Shown piece by piece: positions 41,766 to 50,384 of a stretch of 64,000 nt of DNA (position 1 is the first letter of the stretch; each line of letters begins with the position of its first letter). Under the pieces are notes generated by a model. The model saw only the letters and a program-made list of their open reading frames with translations, did no database searches and was not told the origin of the DNA. Origin of the DNA: Flavobacterium cyclinae (GTDB lineage Bacteria > Bacteroidota > Bacteroidia > Flavobacteriales > Flavobacteriaceae); NCBI RefSeq assembly GCF_021172145.1, contig NZ_CP089095.1, forward strand, positions 1,240,001 to 1,304,000, read 5' to 3'. The position numbers and the translations under genes are program-made.

Positions 41766-42290
41766 TTAAAACACTCTTTTTAATTCTTCTTTTAAGTAAC
41801 TTATTGCAACAGTACTCGGAGCTTCAGTTTCAGTCATTTCTAACATGATGGCTTCTCTTAATTTATCAGCACTTGTGATGTCTTCTCTTGCCGCATTTTT
41901 TCGAATAATTTGAACTGTACTATTCTTGGCTTTTAACACGATATCCCAAGTTTCAGCAGTTAAATATATTTGTTGGGTTAGATTGTGTTCGTATTCCGTT
42001 TGAACATGATGTACTAATAAAGTTGCGTAATCCTCTTTTGTTTGGCTAATTGGAGCCACACGAAGTAATAATTGCGCTGGATTAATTCGTTCTAAAAATA
42101 AAACCATGCGTTCATAGGCTTGTAAACGAATGGGTAACGCTTGTTTTTGATTTTCTCTTAACAATTCAAATTTACGTTTACTTTCTTCGCTGTTGTAGAA
42201 TTTTTGCATCATTACAAAAGCAACACCTCCCGTAATTAAAGCTGGTAAAGTATAAGCTGCAATTTCTAATAATTTATCTTCGATAGTCAT
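41766..42290 (-). CDS. Conserved-looking membrane-anchored protein of unknown function
   Basis: A 174-aa protein with one N-terminal transmembrane helix (about 8-28, LEIAAYTLPALITGGVAFVM) and a long, mostly helical soluble part (FELLRENQKQALPIRLQAYE, then QTEYEHNLTQQIYLTAETWD and TSADKLREAIMLEMTETEAP). The orientation suggests the helical domain faces the cytosol. Proteins of this pattern are common in Bacteroidota, often next to helicase or peptidase genes, without a known role. It is convergent with the M1 peptidase and divergent from uvrD, with the strong uvrD promoter in the shared 160-bp gap. Confidence 0.75.
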   Translation of the reverse strand: MTIEDKLLEIAAYTLPALITGGVAFVMMQKFYNSEESKRKFELLRENQKQALPIRLQAYERMVLFLERINPAQLLLRVAPISQTKEDYATLLVHHVQTEYEHNLTQQIYLTAETWDIVLKAKNSTVQIIRKNAAREDITSADKLREAIMLEMTETEAPSTVAISYLKEELKRVF

Positions 42291-42391
42291 TTTTAATAGA
42301 TTTAAATAGTTCGCAAATTAAGATTAAAATTATTAAAATTCAAATAGATTTTCTTTTGTTGGTATTATCTTAAAAAGAGTTGATAACTTCT

Positions 42392-42423
42392 TTTGTATTA
42401 ACACTAATCAAAGTGTATTTTTG
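42392..42423 (+). promoter_or_regulatory. Promoter of the uvrD/pcrA gene
   Basis: TTTG (42392-42395), 20-bp spacer, TATTTTTG (42416-42423): a full match in sequence and spacing to the Bacteroidota -33/-7 consensus, the clearest constitutive-type promoter in the window. It is 27 bp before the ATG at 42451. Confidence 0.75.
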
Positions 42424-42450
42424 TAAATTAGTAAAAAGTTATCGAATCCT

Positions 42451-44787
42451 ATGAATGAAATGCAGCGTTATATTAGCCAATTGAATGAAGCACAACAACT
42501 TCCGGTTTTACAAAAAGACGGACCTATGATTGTGATTGCTGGTGCAGGTTCTGGAAAAACCCGAGTACTAACGGTTCGAATTGCTAACTTGATGAGTCAA
42601 GGTGTGGATGCATTTAATATTTTGGCGTTAACGTTTACCAATAAAGCTGCACGTGAAATGAAAAAACGTATTGCTGATATCGTTGGTAATAACGAAGCTA
42701 AAAATCTTTGGATGGGAACTTTTCACTCGGTTTTTGCTAAGATTTTACGTATTGAAGCTGAAAAGCTTGGTTACCCTTCTAACTTTACGATTTACGATAC
42801 GCAAGATTCGGTGCGATTGATAGGTGCGATTATTAAAGAAATGCAATTGGATAAAGATATTTACAAACCAAAGCAAATCATAGGTAGAATTTCATCTTAC
42901 AAAAATTCTTTAATTACCGTAAAAGCTTATTTCAATAATCCCGAATTACAAGAAGCGGATGCGATGAGTAAAAAACCGCGTATGGGAGAGATTTATCAAC
43001 AATATGTAGAGCGTTGTTTTAAATCGGGTGCGATGGATTTTGATGATTTATTATTGAAAACCAACGAATTATTGAATCGTTTTCCTGATGTATTAGCGAA
43101 ATATCAAGATAGATTTCGATATATATTGGTGGATGAGTACCAAGATACCAACCATTCGCAATATTTGATTGTTCGTGCGTTGTCCGATAGATTCCAAAAT
43201 ATTTGTGTGGTAGGTGATGATGCGCAAAGTATCTATGCTTTCCGAGGTGCAAACATCAATAACATTCTAAATTTCCAGAAAGATTACGAAAATGTTCAAA
43301 TGTATCGATTAGAGCAAAACTATCGCTCTAGTCGCAATATTGTAGAAGCAGCGAATAATGTAATCGATAAGAACAAAACCAAATTAGATAAGGTGGTTTG
43401 GACCGCCAATGAGCACGGACCCAAAATTAAAGTCCACCGAAGTTTAACTGATGGTGAAGAAGGACGTTTTGTGGCATCCACAATTTTCGAACAAAAGATG
43501 CAGCACCAAATGCATAACGGACAGTTTGCAATTTTGTATCGTACCAATGCGCAATCGCGAGCTATGGAAGACGCTTTGCGTAAACGCGATATTCCTTACC
43601 GAATTTACGGAGGATTATCGTTTTACCAACGCAAGGAAATCAAGGATGTTTTGGCGTATTTACGTTTAGTAATTAATCCAAAAGACGAAGAAGCTTTAGT
43701 TCGTGTTATTAATTATCCAGCACGAGGCATTGGAGATTCTACAGTAGAGAAATTAACGGTAGCGGCTAATCATTACAAGCGTTCTATTTTTGAGGTGATG
43801 GAGCACATCGATAAGATTGATTTGAAATTGAATTCAGGTACGAAAGCCAAGTTGAATGATTTCGTTACCATGATTAAAAGTTTCCAAGTTATCAACGAAA
43901 ATCAAGATGCGTTTTTCTTAACTGATCATGTTACTAAGAAAACAGGCTTAGTTCAAGAATTAAAGAAAGACGGAACACCAGAAGGAATTGCCCGTATTGA
44001 AAATATTGAAGAATTATTAAATGGTATCAAAGACTTCACCGAAGGACAAAAAGAGGTTGATGGTGCTAGAGGTTCGTTAGCCGAATTTCTTGAAGATGTT
44101 GCGCTAGCTACCGATTTGGACAAAGATACTGGAGATGACGATAGAGTAGCACTAATGACAATCCACTTAGCAAAAGGATTAGAGTTTCCACACGTGTTTA
44201 TTGTGGGATTGGAAGAAGATTTGTTCCCAAGTGCCATGAGTTTAAATACTAGAAGCGAATTAGAAGAAGAACGTCGTTTGTTCTACGTAGCTTTAACTCG
44301 TGCCGAACATCAAGCGTATTTGACGTATGCGCAATCGCGTTACCGTTGGGGAAAATTGGTTGATAGCGAACCATCGCGTTTTATTGAAGAAATTGATGAC
44401 CAATATTTAGAATATTTGAATCCGGTTGACACGGGTTATCGATACAAACCTTTGATGGATGTGGATGTTTTTGGCGATATTGATAAATCGAAATTACGTT
44501 TATCTAAACCAACTGCTGGAACACCACCAAAATATTTGACGCAAGACCAACCAAGTCCAACTGCAAATATTAGACGTTTGAAACCTGTTTCGAGTAATTC
44601 AGGAGGATCTAATTCGGTTGATGCCAATTTAACGGTTGGAAATATCGTAATGCACGAACGTTTTGGAAAAGGTCAAATCGTAAACATAGAAGGAGTAGGA
44701 GCTGATAAAAAAGCTGAAATTCGCTTTGATGTGGGCGGATTAAAGAAGTTGTTGCTACGATTTGCAAAATTAGAAGTTATAGGATAA
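42451..44787 (+). CDS. UvrD/PcrA-type superfamily 1 DNA helicase
   Basis: A 778-aa helicase with all SF1A motifs in order: Walker A MIVIAGAGSGKTRVLTVRIA, motif Ia FTNKAAREMKKRI, motif II VDEYQDTN, motif III VGDDAQSIYAFRGANINNI, motif IV, MTIHLAKGLEFPHVFIVGLE in motif V and ALTRAEHQAYLTYAQSR in motif VI. The C-terminal 60 residues are the Tudor-like domain that binds RNA polymerase in PcrA (GNIVMHERFGKGQIVNIEGV). It is a 3'-5' repair and transcription-coupled helicase. Whether it is UvrD or PcrA cannot be told without phylogeny. A strong promoter lies upstream; the following genes are close behind (10 bp and 2 bp), so transcription probably continues. Confidence 0.95.
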   Translation: MNEMQRYISQLNEAQQLPVLQKDGPMIVIAGAGSGKTRVLTVRIANLMSQGVDAFNILALTFTNKAAREMKKRIADIVGNNEAKNLWMGTFHSVFAKILRIEAEKLGYPSNFTIYDTQDSVRLIGAIIKEMQLDKDIYKPKQIIGRISSYKNSLITVKAYFNNPELQEADAMSKKPRMGEIYQQYVERCFKSGAMDFDDLLLKTNELLNRFPDVLAKYQDRFRYILVDEYQDTNHSQYLIVRALSDRFQNICVVGDDAQSIYAFRGANINNILNFQKDYENVQMYRLEQNYRSSRNIVEAANNVIDKNKTKLDKVVWTANEHGPKIKVHRSLTDGEEGRFVASTIFEQKMQHQMHNGQFAILYRTNAQSRAMEDALRKRDIPYRIYGGLSFYQRKEIKDVLAYLRLVINPKDEEALVRVINYPARGIGDSTVEKLTVAANHYKRSIFEVMEHIDKIDLKLNSGTKAKLNDFVTMIKSFQVINENQDAFFLTDHVTKKTGLVQELKKDGTPEGIARIENIEELLNGIKDFTEGQKEVDGARGSLAEFLEDVALATDLDKDTGDDDRVALMTIHLAKGLEFPHVFIVGLEEDLFPSAMSLNTRSELEEERRLFYVALTRAEHQAYLTYAQSRYRWGKLVDSEPSRFIEEIDDQYLEYLNPVDTGYRYKPLMDVDVFGDIDKSKLRLSKPTAGTPPKYLTQDQPSPTANIRRLKPVSSNSGGSNSVDANLTVGNIVMHERFGKGQIVNIEGVGADKKAEIRFDVGGLKKLLLRFAKLEVIG

Positions 44788-44797
44788 AATAGATTAT

Positions 44798-45307
44798 ATG
44801 GAAGTTAAAGAATGTATTTGTTGTAAAAATCAAGTTACAGAAAATAGTACAAATTGTAAATTTTGTAATTTTCCTTTTTTAGGTACTGAAGAAGAAAAAG
44901 CCAAGCATATTGGAATGTTTATTGTAAATAAAAGAGTTATTTCAGAATCTGAAGATTCATTGGAAAAAAATCAGTATTTATTATACATTGTTTCAGCATT
45001 TACTTTCTTGTCAGCAATACTATTCTTTATAAATAATAAAGGATTTTATTTAGAAACGATTATCAATGTTTTTATAGGAACGGTTATATTTTTATGTGGC
45101 TTTTTCTTAAAGAGAAAACCTCTTTTGTTAACAATTATTCCTTTGTTATTAATATTAAGTGTTTACACATTGAATTACCTTATTAATCCAGATACCTTAT
45201 TTAATGGAATTGTTTTTAAATTGCTTATAATTATTAGTTTAAGTTACAATGTTTTTTTAATTGAAAGATCAAATTCATTTAAAAAAAATCATCATATGAA
45301 AAATTAG
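44798..45307 (+). CDS. Unrecognised zinc-ribbon membrane protein
   Basis: A 169-aa protein. The first 30 residues form a zinc ribbon: CICCKN and CKFCNFPFLG give two CxxC knuckles. A short soluble linker follows, then four hydrophobic helices (about residues 61-80, 87-105, 110-126 and 135-153). The pattern resembles small zinc-ribbon membrane proteins of unknown role in many bacteria. It sits 10 bp after uvrD and 2 bp before the tsaC-like gene, on the same strand, so it is probably part of one transcript. Its A/T-rich codon use differs from its neighbours. No function is assigned. Confidence 0.7.
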   Translation: MEVKECICCKNQVTENSTNCKFCNFPFLGTEEEKAKHIGMFIVNKRVISESEDSLEKNQYLLYIVSAFTFLSAILFFINNKGFYLETIINVFIGTVIFLCGFFLKRKPLLLTIIPLLLILSVYTLNYLINPDTLFNGIVFKLLIIISLSYNVFLIERSNSFKKNHHMKN

Positions 45308-45309
45308 TT

Positions 45310-45930
45310 ATGTCAGAATTCATAAGAATATACGAAGATAAGCCAAGTGAAGCAGCTATTAAAAAAGTAGTAGATGTATTAAAAGATGGTGGTTTAGTAA
45401 TTTATCCAACTGATACGGTTTATGGATTGGGTTGTGATATAACGAATTCTCGTGCACTTGAAAAATTAGCTAAAATCAAAGGCATTAAATTGGAAAAAGC
45501 GAATTTTTCTTTTGTTTGTTCGAGTTTGAGTAATTTATCTGATTATGTAAAGCAAATTGATACTTCTACTTTCAAAATCCTAAAACGTGCTTTGCCTGGT
45601 CCTTACACTTTTATTTTGCCAGGAAATAATGATTTGCCAAAAGAATTCAGAAAAAAGAAAACCGTTGGAATACGTGTTCCTCATAACAATATTGCGCTTC
45701 AGATTGTGGAAATGTTAGGAAATCCTATTGTTTCAACATCAATTCGTGATGAAGATGAGGTTATTGAATATTCTACCGATCCAGAATTAATCTTCGAAAA
45801 ATGGCAAAATAAAGTCGATTTGGTTATCGATGGTGGTTACGGTGACAATGTAGCTTCCACCATTATAGATTTAACAGGTTATGAGCCAGAAGTTGTTCGT
45901 GAGGGTAAGGGAAGTTTAGATATATTGTAA
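45310..45930 (+). CDS. Threonylcarbamoyl-AMP synthase family protein (TsaC/YciO/YrdC)
   Basis: A 206-aa YrdC-domain protein. DGGLVIYPTDTVYGLGCDIT is the family signature, with K/R-rich motifs KIKGIKLEKANFSFVCS and LPGPYTFILPGNNDLPKEFR, then KKTVGIRVPHNNIALQIVE. Length (about 200 aa) fits stand-alone TsaC or YciO, without the Sua5 extension. TsaC makes threonylcarbamoyl-AMP for tRNA t6A37; YciO paralogs may have other roles, and in Bacteroidota this shorter type often coexists with a Sua5-like protein, so paralog identity is not settled. It is cytosolic and the last gene of the uvrD run; a strong terminator follows. Confidence 0.9.
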   Translation: MSEFIRIYEDKPSEAAIKKVVDVLKDGGLVIYPTDTVYGLGCDITNSRALEKLAKIKGIKLEKANFSFVCSSLSNLSDYVKQIDTSTFKILKRALPGPYTFILPGNNDLPKEFRKKKTVGIRVPHNNIALQIVEMLGNPIVSTSIRDEDEVIEYSTDPELIFEKWQNKVDLVIDGGYGDNVASTIIDLTGYEPEVVREGKGSLDIL

Positions 45931-45966
45931 AAAAAAGGACAATTTAATATTAAATTGTCCTTTCAA
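45931..45966. terminator. Bidirectional intrinsic terminator between the tsaC-like gene and the secreted pair
   Basis: A nearly perfect palindrome (arms 45934-45948 and 45949-45963, AAAGGACAATTTAAT and its complement) with A runs before and T/A runs after, serving the convergent genes. Confidence 0.88.
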
Positions 45967-45985
45967 AAAATAGTTTATTTAGATA

Positions 45986-47323
45986 TTATTGTCCATCAAC
46001 ATTAGAATTAGTATCTGGATAGCTAATTAATTTATTTTTAGCATAATTTTCAGATTTTTCTTTACTTTGACCATATAATTCTGGATGTAAGTAAGTTCCT
46101 TTGTATTCTTTTTCTTTCTCTGGGATAATTCTGTTTTCATTAGCATATTTATCTGCTCTTACAGCAGTTATTTGCCAACTCACTTCTACATTAGGTGAAT
46201 TTGTTTGGATAATAAATTTATTGTCTGAAATTTTTTCTCTAATTATAGCTTGAGCAAATGTACCAATGGTAGTTAATTGATATCTAAAATCTTTATTAGC
46301 GGCTTCAAAATAGTTTGGTAATAAAACTGTTGCATAACCATTTTCATCTGTTGTAACATTACCAGAATATATATTCAACATTTCAGGTGATTCAACAAAA
46401 CTGTGAATTAAATATTTGTTTTTTGGATCTAATGGATGATCAATCTTAAAAGTTCCTCCACCTTTAGCAATATTTCCCGTTATATTTAAATCTCCATTAA
46501 TTGTTACATTTCCTGTAAAATCAGAATTTCCATCAACACTTAAAGTATTTAAGGCATTAGTATTGTAATTAAGGCCAAGTCTTAATTGTCTAAAATTTGA
46601 ATAGCCACTTCTATTGAATCTAGCAAGAGTATCAGGAGTTGAACAAGCACCAATTAAATATAAATTATTTAAAGCCCCATTATGTTGAAATTTAATTCCA
46701 CATTCACCTGCTGCATAATTAATATCCTCAACAAAAAGTAATTCTCCCGAATTTACATTGTTAAAACCACCAAGATTACCTATACCAGCTTTAGGACTAG
46801 TATTGTTAGTTACTACAAAATTTAAATTTGAATTAGTAACATTTGGACCTACTATTACACTTCCAGTATTGGAATTATTAATATTTGTGCCGTTTGTAGA
46901 CCATTGTGGACCATTAACCCCAGCAGAAGTTTTTGCAAATAATGCATAAGGAACACTCAATAGTTGACTTGAACCACTAATTGTATAATTTGTCCCACCA
47001 GCAGGATCCACATCAGTCGAAATAAAATACGAACCAGTTGACCAATCGATTGTAGAAAAACTTCCAGATACAACACTTCCATTTCCAACTTCTATACTTA
47101 TTAAACCATTTGCATTTGTACTTGTTGAATGAGTTTCAACATAAACTGCTGTTCCTGTTGAAGAGCCTTGTAATATGCTCACTTGTATTCCCACAGGTGA
47201 TGATATGATTAACGCGTCTGAACCATCTCTAATTATTGCTTGATAACTCATCATTTCTGGAGTTTGAGCTTGTGCTGTATAGGTAATGCATATGAATGCA
47301 AAAAGAGTATATAATTTTTTCAT
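45986..47323 (-). CDS. Large secreted protein with tail-fibre-like C-terminal domain
   Basis: A 445-aa exported protein. The signal peptide (about 1-19) ends in TAQAQ. Residues about 22-130 form a repeat-rich beta domain common to secreted Bacteroidota proteins, with MSYQAIIRDGSDALIISSPV, VETHSTSTNANGLISIEVGN and SSQLLSVPYALFAKTSAG. Residues about 270-385 (GNVTINGDLNITGNIAKGGG, then GGTFKIDHPLDPKNKYLIHS) match a segment seen in bacterial and phage fibre-like proteins. The C-terminal tail is charged. It probably sits on the surface or outside the cell. It ends the operon with the T9SS gene, 4 bp downstream of it. It has no recognisable T9SS C-terminal domain itself. The binding partner is unknown. 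Confidence 0.8.
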   Translation of the reverse strand: MKKLYTLFAFICITYTAQAQTPEMMSYQAIIRDGSDALIISSPVGIQVSILQGSSTGTAVYVETHSTSTNANGLISIEVGNGSVVSGSFSTIDWSTGSYFISTDVDPAGGTNYTISGSSQLLSVPYALFAKTSAGVNGPQWSTNGTNINNSNTGSVIVGPNVTNSNLNFVVTNNTSPKAGIGNLGGFNNVNSGELLFVEDINYAAGECGIKFQHNGALNNLYLIGACSTPDTLARFNRSGYSNFRQLRLGLNYNTNALNTLSVDGNSDFTGNVTINGDLNITGNIAKGGGTFKIDHPLDPKNKYLIHSFVESPEMLNIYSGNVTTDENGYATVLLPNYFEAANKDFRYQLTTIGTFAQAIIREKISDNKFIIQTNSPNVEVSWQITAVRADKYANENRIIPEKEKEYKGTYLHPELYGQSKEKSENYAKNKLISYPDTNSNVDGQ

Positions 47324-47327
47324 AATT

Positions 47328-47816
47328 TTATTTTTTTATTAATTTAAAAGATTTGATTAATTTGTCTTTATTCATTATATTGAGAAAATAGATATTTGAA
47401 GAATAGCTAGAAACATCAATAGTAGTTTCGTTTTGTAAGTAATCTTCTTTTTTTATAACTTTCCCATTAATATCAATAATTTTAAGACTAAGATTTAAAT
47501 TATTTAAGTTGATAAAGTTTATTTTAATATGATCAGTGGAAGGATTTGGATAAATTTTCAAATCACTAATTAACTCTGAATAATCTATCGAAGATAATAC
47601 TTCGGAGATTTCATAAGGTTGTTGAACACCTTGTGCATTAGATCCATTAGTTCCTGAGTTTGTCGTGTAAACCATTTGACCAACTGAATAAGAAACTGAT
47701 CCATTAGCTCCCGAAAGATTTCCTCCCGAAGCATTAACCGAATTTTGTGCTACAATAAAGGTTATACCAATAAAATAAACACTCAAAAAATAAAACATTA
47801 ATTTTTTACATTTCAT
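47328..47816 (-). CDS. Type IX secretion-sorted secreted protein
   Basis: A 162-aa exported protein. The signal peptide (about 1-24) ends in VAQNS. The central stretch SVNASGGNLSGANGSVSYSV and VGQMVYTTNSGTNGSNAQGV is typical of surface proteins secreted by this lineage. The C-terminal domain (about 82-162) is the type IX sorting signal: DLKIYPNPSTDHIKINF, then SLKIIDINGKVIKKEDY and IYFLNIMNKDKLIKSFKLIKK, the T9SS type A pattern. It is therefore exported across the outer membrane by T9SS and attached to the surface or released. The fibre-like gene follows directly; the two are probably cotranscribed. No enzymatic domain is seen. Confidence 0.88.
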   Translation of the reverse strand: MKCKKLMFYFLSVYFIGITFIVAQNSVNASGGNLSGANGSVSYSVGQMVYTTNSGTNGSNAQGVQQPYEISEVLSSIDYSELISDLKIYPNPSTDHIKINFINLNNLNLSLKIIDINGKVIKKEDYLQNETTIDVSSYSSNIYFLNIMNKDKLIKSFKLIKK

Positions 47817-48021
47817 AATTTTATATTTTTTTAAGTTCTCTTAAATCTAATGAAAATAATTAGTTTACGAATGGTTTTATCGTTATAAAACAATTAAAAA
47901 GGTTAAAAGGTTGGTTTTTTTATTTATTAATATAAAAAAAAATGATTATTTTTTAATATTATGTGTTCGAAATTTACATTTGTGATGAATTTGTATAAAA
48001 TTAAACACGTAGCAAATGAAT

Positions 48022-48057
48022 AAAAAAAACACTTACTAAACTTTAGTAAGTGTTTTG
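48022..48057 (-). terminator. Intrinsic terminator after the ompA-like gene
   Basis: Arms AAAACACTTACTAAA (48026-48040) and the exact complement at 48042-48056. An A run at 48022-48029 gives the T tail on the minus strand. Confidence 0.9.
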
Positions 48058-48086
48058 ATATTTATATTATTATATTTTTTGAAAAT

Positions 48087-48923
48087 TTATTTCCCTTCTA
48101 AATTTTTCATTTCCTTTTCTAGCATATCGTAGAATTGGTCAATTTTTGGCATAATAATGATTCGAGTTCTTCTGTTTTTAGCTCTGTTTGCAGGAGAATC
48201 ATTTTCTACTAATGGAACATACGAACTTCTTCCCGCAGGAATCAATTGTTTTGGACTAACTCCTAAATCTTTTTGTAAAACTCTTACGATGGAAGTAGCT
48301 CTTTTAACCGATAAATCCCAGTTGTCTAATAAAACAGCATTTTTAATTGGCACATTATCAGTGTGACCTTCTACCATACATTCAAAATCAGGTTTGCTGT
48401 TAATTACTTTAGCCACTTTTGCTAAAACTCCTTTTGCTTTGTCGCTTACTTCATAACTTCCCGATTTGAATAATAAATTGTCAGCAATTGAAATCATTAC
48501 CACTCCTTTATCAACATTGATATTGATATCAGGATCATCAATTCCTACTTCACGTTTTAAACTTGTAACTAATGCTAAAGTAACACTATCTTTTTTTGTT
48601 AAAGCGTCTTGTAAGCGAGATATTTTTAAATCTTTTTCTTTTAAACTTTCTAAAGATTTTTCAAGATTTTCAGCACCTTTTGTAGTTAATGTTGTTAGAT
48701 TCCCAACATTGTTAATTAAATCTGTATTGTTTTTCTTTAGGAAATCTACTTGTTGGGCTAAAGCTTCTCTTTCAGTTAAACATGTGTTTAATTTAACCGT
48801 TGCAGTGTTTAATAAATCTTGAATTTCTTTGTTTTTAGCTTCTAATTCTGTGTATTTCTTTTTTGAAACACATGAACTTAATGAAATTGCAGCTACTGTT
48901 GCAAATAGCATTACTCTTCTCAT
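48087..48923 (-). CDS. OmpA-family peptidoglycan-binding lipoprotein
   Basis: A 278-aa lipoprotein. MRRVMLFATVAAISLSSC gives the lipobox (Cys at residue 18). Residues about 20-120 form a long coiled coil (TELEAKNKEIQDLLNTATVK, then LEKSLESLKEKDLKISRLQD). Residues about 140-265 are the OmpA C-terminal domain: LFKSGSYEVSDKAKGVLAKV, the hallmark VEGHTDNVPIKN and NRRTRIIIMPKIDQFYD. It binds peptidoglycan and probably links it to a partner in the outer membrane via the coiled coil. It sits 71 bp downstream of the GT2 gene; whether they share a promoter is unclear. A strong terminator follows. Confidence 0.94.
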   Translation of the reverse strand: MRRVMLFATVAAISLSSCVSKKKYTELEAKNKEIQDLLNTATVKLNTCLTEREALAQQVDFLKKNNTDLINNVGNLTTLTTKGAENLEKSLESLKEKDLKISRLQDALTKKDSVTLALVTSLKREVGIDDPDININVDKGVVMISIADNLLFKSGSYEVSDKAKGVLAKVAKVINSKPDFECMVEGHTDNVPIKNAVLLDNWDLSVKRATSIVRVLQKDLGVSPKQLIPAGRSSYVPLVENDSPANRAKNRRTRIIIMPKIDQFYDMLEKEMKNLEGK

Positions 48924-48994
48924 AATATACTTATTTTTTATGCAAAATTAAATGGAAATTGTTAAAAAATAGCTTTTTTAAACCTAAACTATTG

Positions 48995-49990
48995 TTAAAA
49001 AATATCAGCAAAGACCTTGCCATTCTTAATAAAATAACGAAAGACAATACTGTTAATTTTGTAGTAGTTTGAATTTTGAATTTTTCCTCTTTTCTTATAA
49101 AATTGATTCACAATATGATAATAGTGAAAATGTGCGGTTATTATTGCCCAACAATGTTTGAATTTCCCTTTCAAAATAAATTGAATTCCCGCCAATCCAT
49201 CTAAGCATAAGCGCATAAAAATGATTGGAAATAATTGATTTTTTGGTAAATTCTTAGTTAACATCAACAATGAGTTTCTGAAATTCAAAAAAGTTTTTCT
49301 AGGATTTCCTTCGTTTAAAGTGGCTCCACCCACGTGATACACTATTGATTTTGAAGTGTATTTTATTTTATAACCAAAATTAAATGCTCTCCAACACAAA
49401 TCAATTTCTTCTTGATGAGCAAAAAAATCATCATCAAAACCATTTAATTTGCGATACACTTCTTTTCTAATAAAGAAACAAGCACCTGTTGCCCAAAAAA
49501 TTTCCATTTCATCATCATACTGATTTTTATCTTCTTCTATGGTATCAAAAATTCGTCCACGACAAAAGGGAAAACCAAATTTATCTATAAAACCACCAGC
49601 ACCGCCAGCATATTCAAAATGGGTTTTCTTTTTGAAATCTAATAACTTAGGTTGTATGATTGCAGTTTCAGGTTGCGTTTCAAATATATTTAAAATAGGA
49701 GCCAACCAATTTTCGGTTACTTCAATATCGGAATTTACTAAAGCGTAGTATTCTTCTTCAACAAATTTCAATGCTTCATTATACCCTTTTGCAAAACCAA
49801 AATTACCTGTATTTTGAATAATTTTCACTGAAGGGAATTGGTTTTGAATCACTTCAATGGAATCGTCTGTCGAAGCATTATCAGCAACATAAATTGTAGC
49901 TTCATCTGAAAATGCAATTACAGAAGGCAAAAATTGCTCTAATAATTTGGCTCCGTTCCAATTTAGTATGACTACTGCTATTTTTTTCAA
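48995..49990 (-). CDS. Family 2 glycosyltransferase, rhamnosyltransferase-like
   Basis: A 331-aa GT-A fold enzyme. KKIAVVILNWNGAKLLEQFL opens the fold, DNASTDDSIEVIQ and YALVNSDIEVTENWLAP hold the nucleotide-sugar and metal-binding residues (N-S-D), and the second half has GFDDDFFAHQEEIDLCWRAF, the catalytic ED-like block. The start codon is TTG (49988-49990); there is no in-frame ATG nearby, and the protein begins right at the conserved strand, so TTG initiation is likely. It probably adds a sugar to a surface glycan; the acceptor is unknown. It is the last gene of a compact operon with a 129-aa protein, a small membrane protein and an HsdR-N protein upstream. Confidence 0.92.
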   Translation of the reverse strand: MKKIAVVILNWNGAKLLEQFLPSVIAFSDEATIYVADNASTDDSIEVIQNQFPSVKIIQNTGNFGFAKGYNEALKFVEEEYYALVNSDIEVTENWLAPILNIFETQPETAIIQPKLLDFKKKTHFEYAGGAGGFIDKFGFPFCRGRIFDTIEEDKNQYDDEMEIFWATGACFFIRKEVYRKLNGFDDDFFAHQEEIDLCWRAFNFGYKIKYTSKSIVYHVGGATLNEGNPRKTFLNFRNSLLMLTKNLPKNQLFPIIFMRLCLDGLAGIQFILKGKFKHCWAIITAHFHYYHIVNQFYKKRGKIQNSNYYKINSIVFRYFIKNGKVFADIF

Positions 49991-49994
49991 GTGA

Positions 49995-50384
49995 TTATTG
50001 ATTTAGTAATTGTTGAAATTTTATTTTTTTGTTATTTCGTTCAAATGAGTAGGTGTTTGAAATTTCGTCTGCCCAATTTAATACTTCTATTGCTTTTGTT
50101 ACATAGGTTTTGGAGGTATTCATTTGAGCTAACAAATCAGCTAATTTTTCCAAGTTTTGTTCGTTAAATTTAAAATTTGAAAGATATTTTTTCATTTCAT
50201 CATTTGAGAGAGAAATAAATAAAGGTAAATCAAAATCCAATTCTTTCTTAAATTCATTCGTAACTAAATCAGATGTTTCAACTGAATTACCTGCCGAATT
50301 TCCTTTTAAAAAAATGGCTAATAATCGTTGTAAAAAGAATCCTAATTTTTCAATTTCGGCTTGTATTAAATCGCGTTTTTCCAT
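49995..50384 (-). CDS. Unrecognised helical protein of the HsdR-N/GT2 operon
   Basis: A 129-aa cytosolic protein, mostly helical (IQAEIEKLGFFLQRLLAIFL, then LEKLADLLAQMNTSKTYVTK), without membrane segments or known motifs. It begins at the base after the stop of the membrane protein gene and ends 4 bp before the GT2 gene, so its translation is likely coupled. No family is recognised. Confidence 0.65.
   Translation of the reverse strand: MEKRDLIQAEIEKLGFFLQRLLAIFLKGNSAGNSVETSDLVTNEFKKELDFDLPLFISLSNDEMKKYLSNFKFNEQNLEKLADLLAQMNTSKTYVTKAIEVLNWADEISNTYSFERNNKKIKFQQLLNQ

Noticed and set aside
47975..47982. TACATTTG as promoter of a small RNA in the 270-bp gap before the T9SS gene
   Set aside because: There is no -33 partner and no structured transcript downstream before the convergent terminator; the -7 match alone is expected by chance in A/T-rich DNA.
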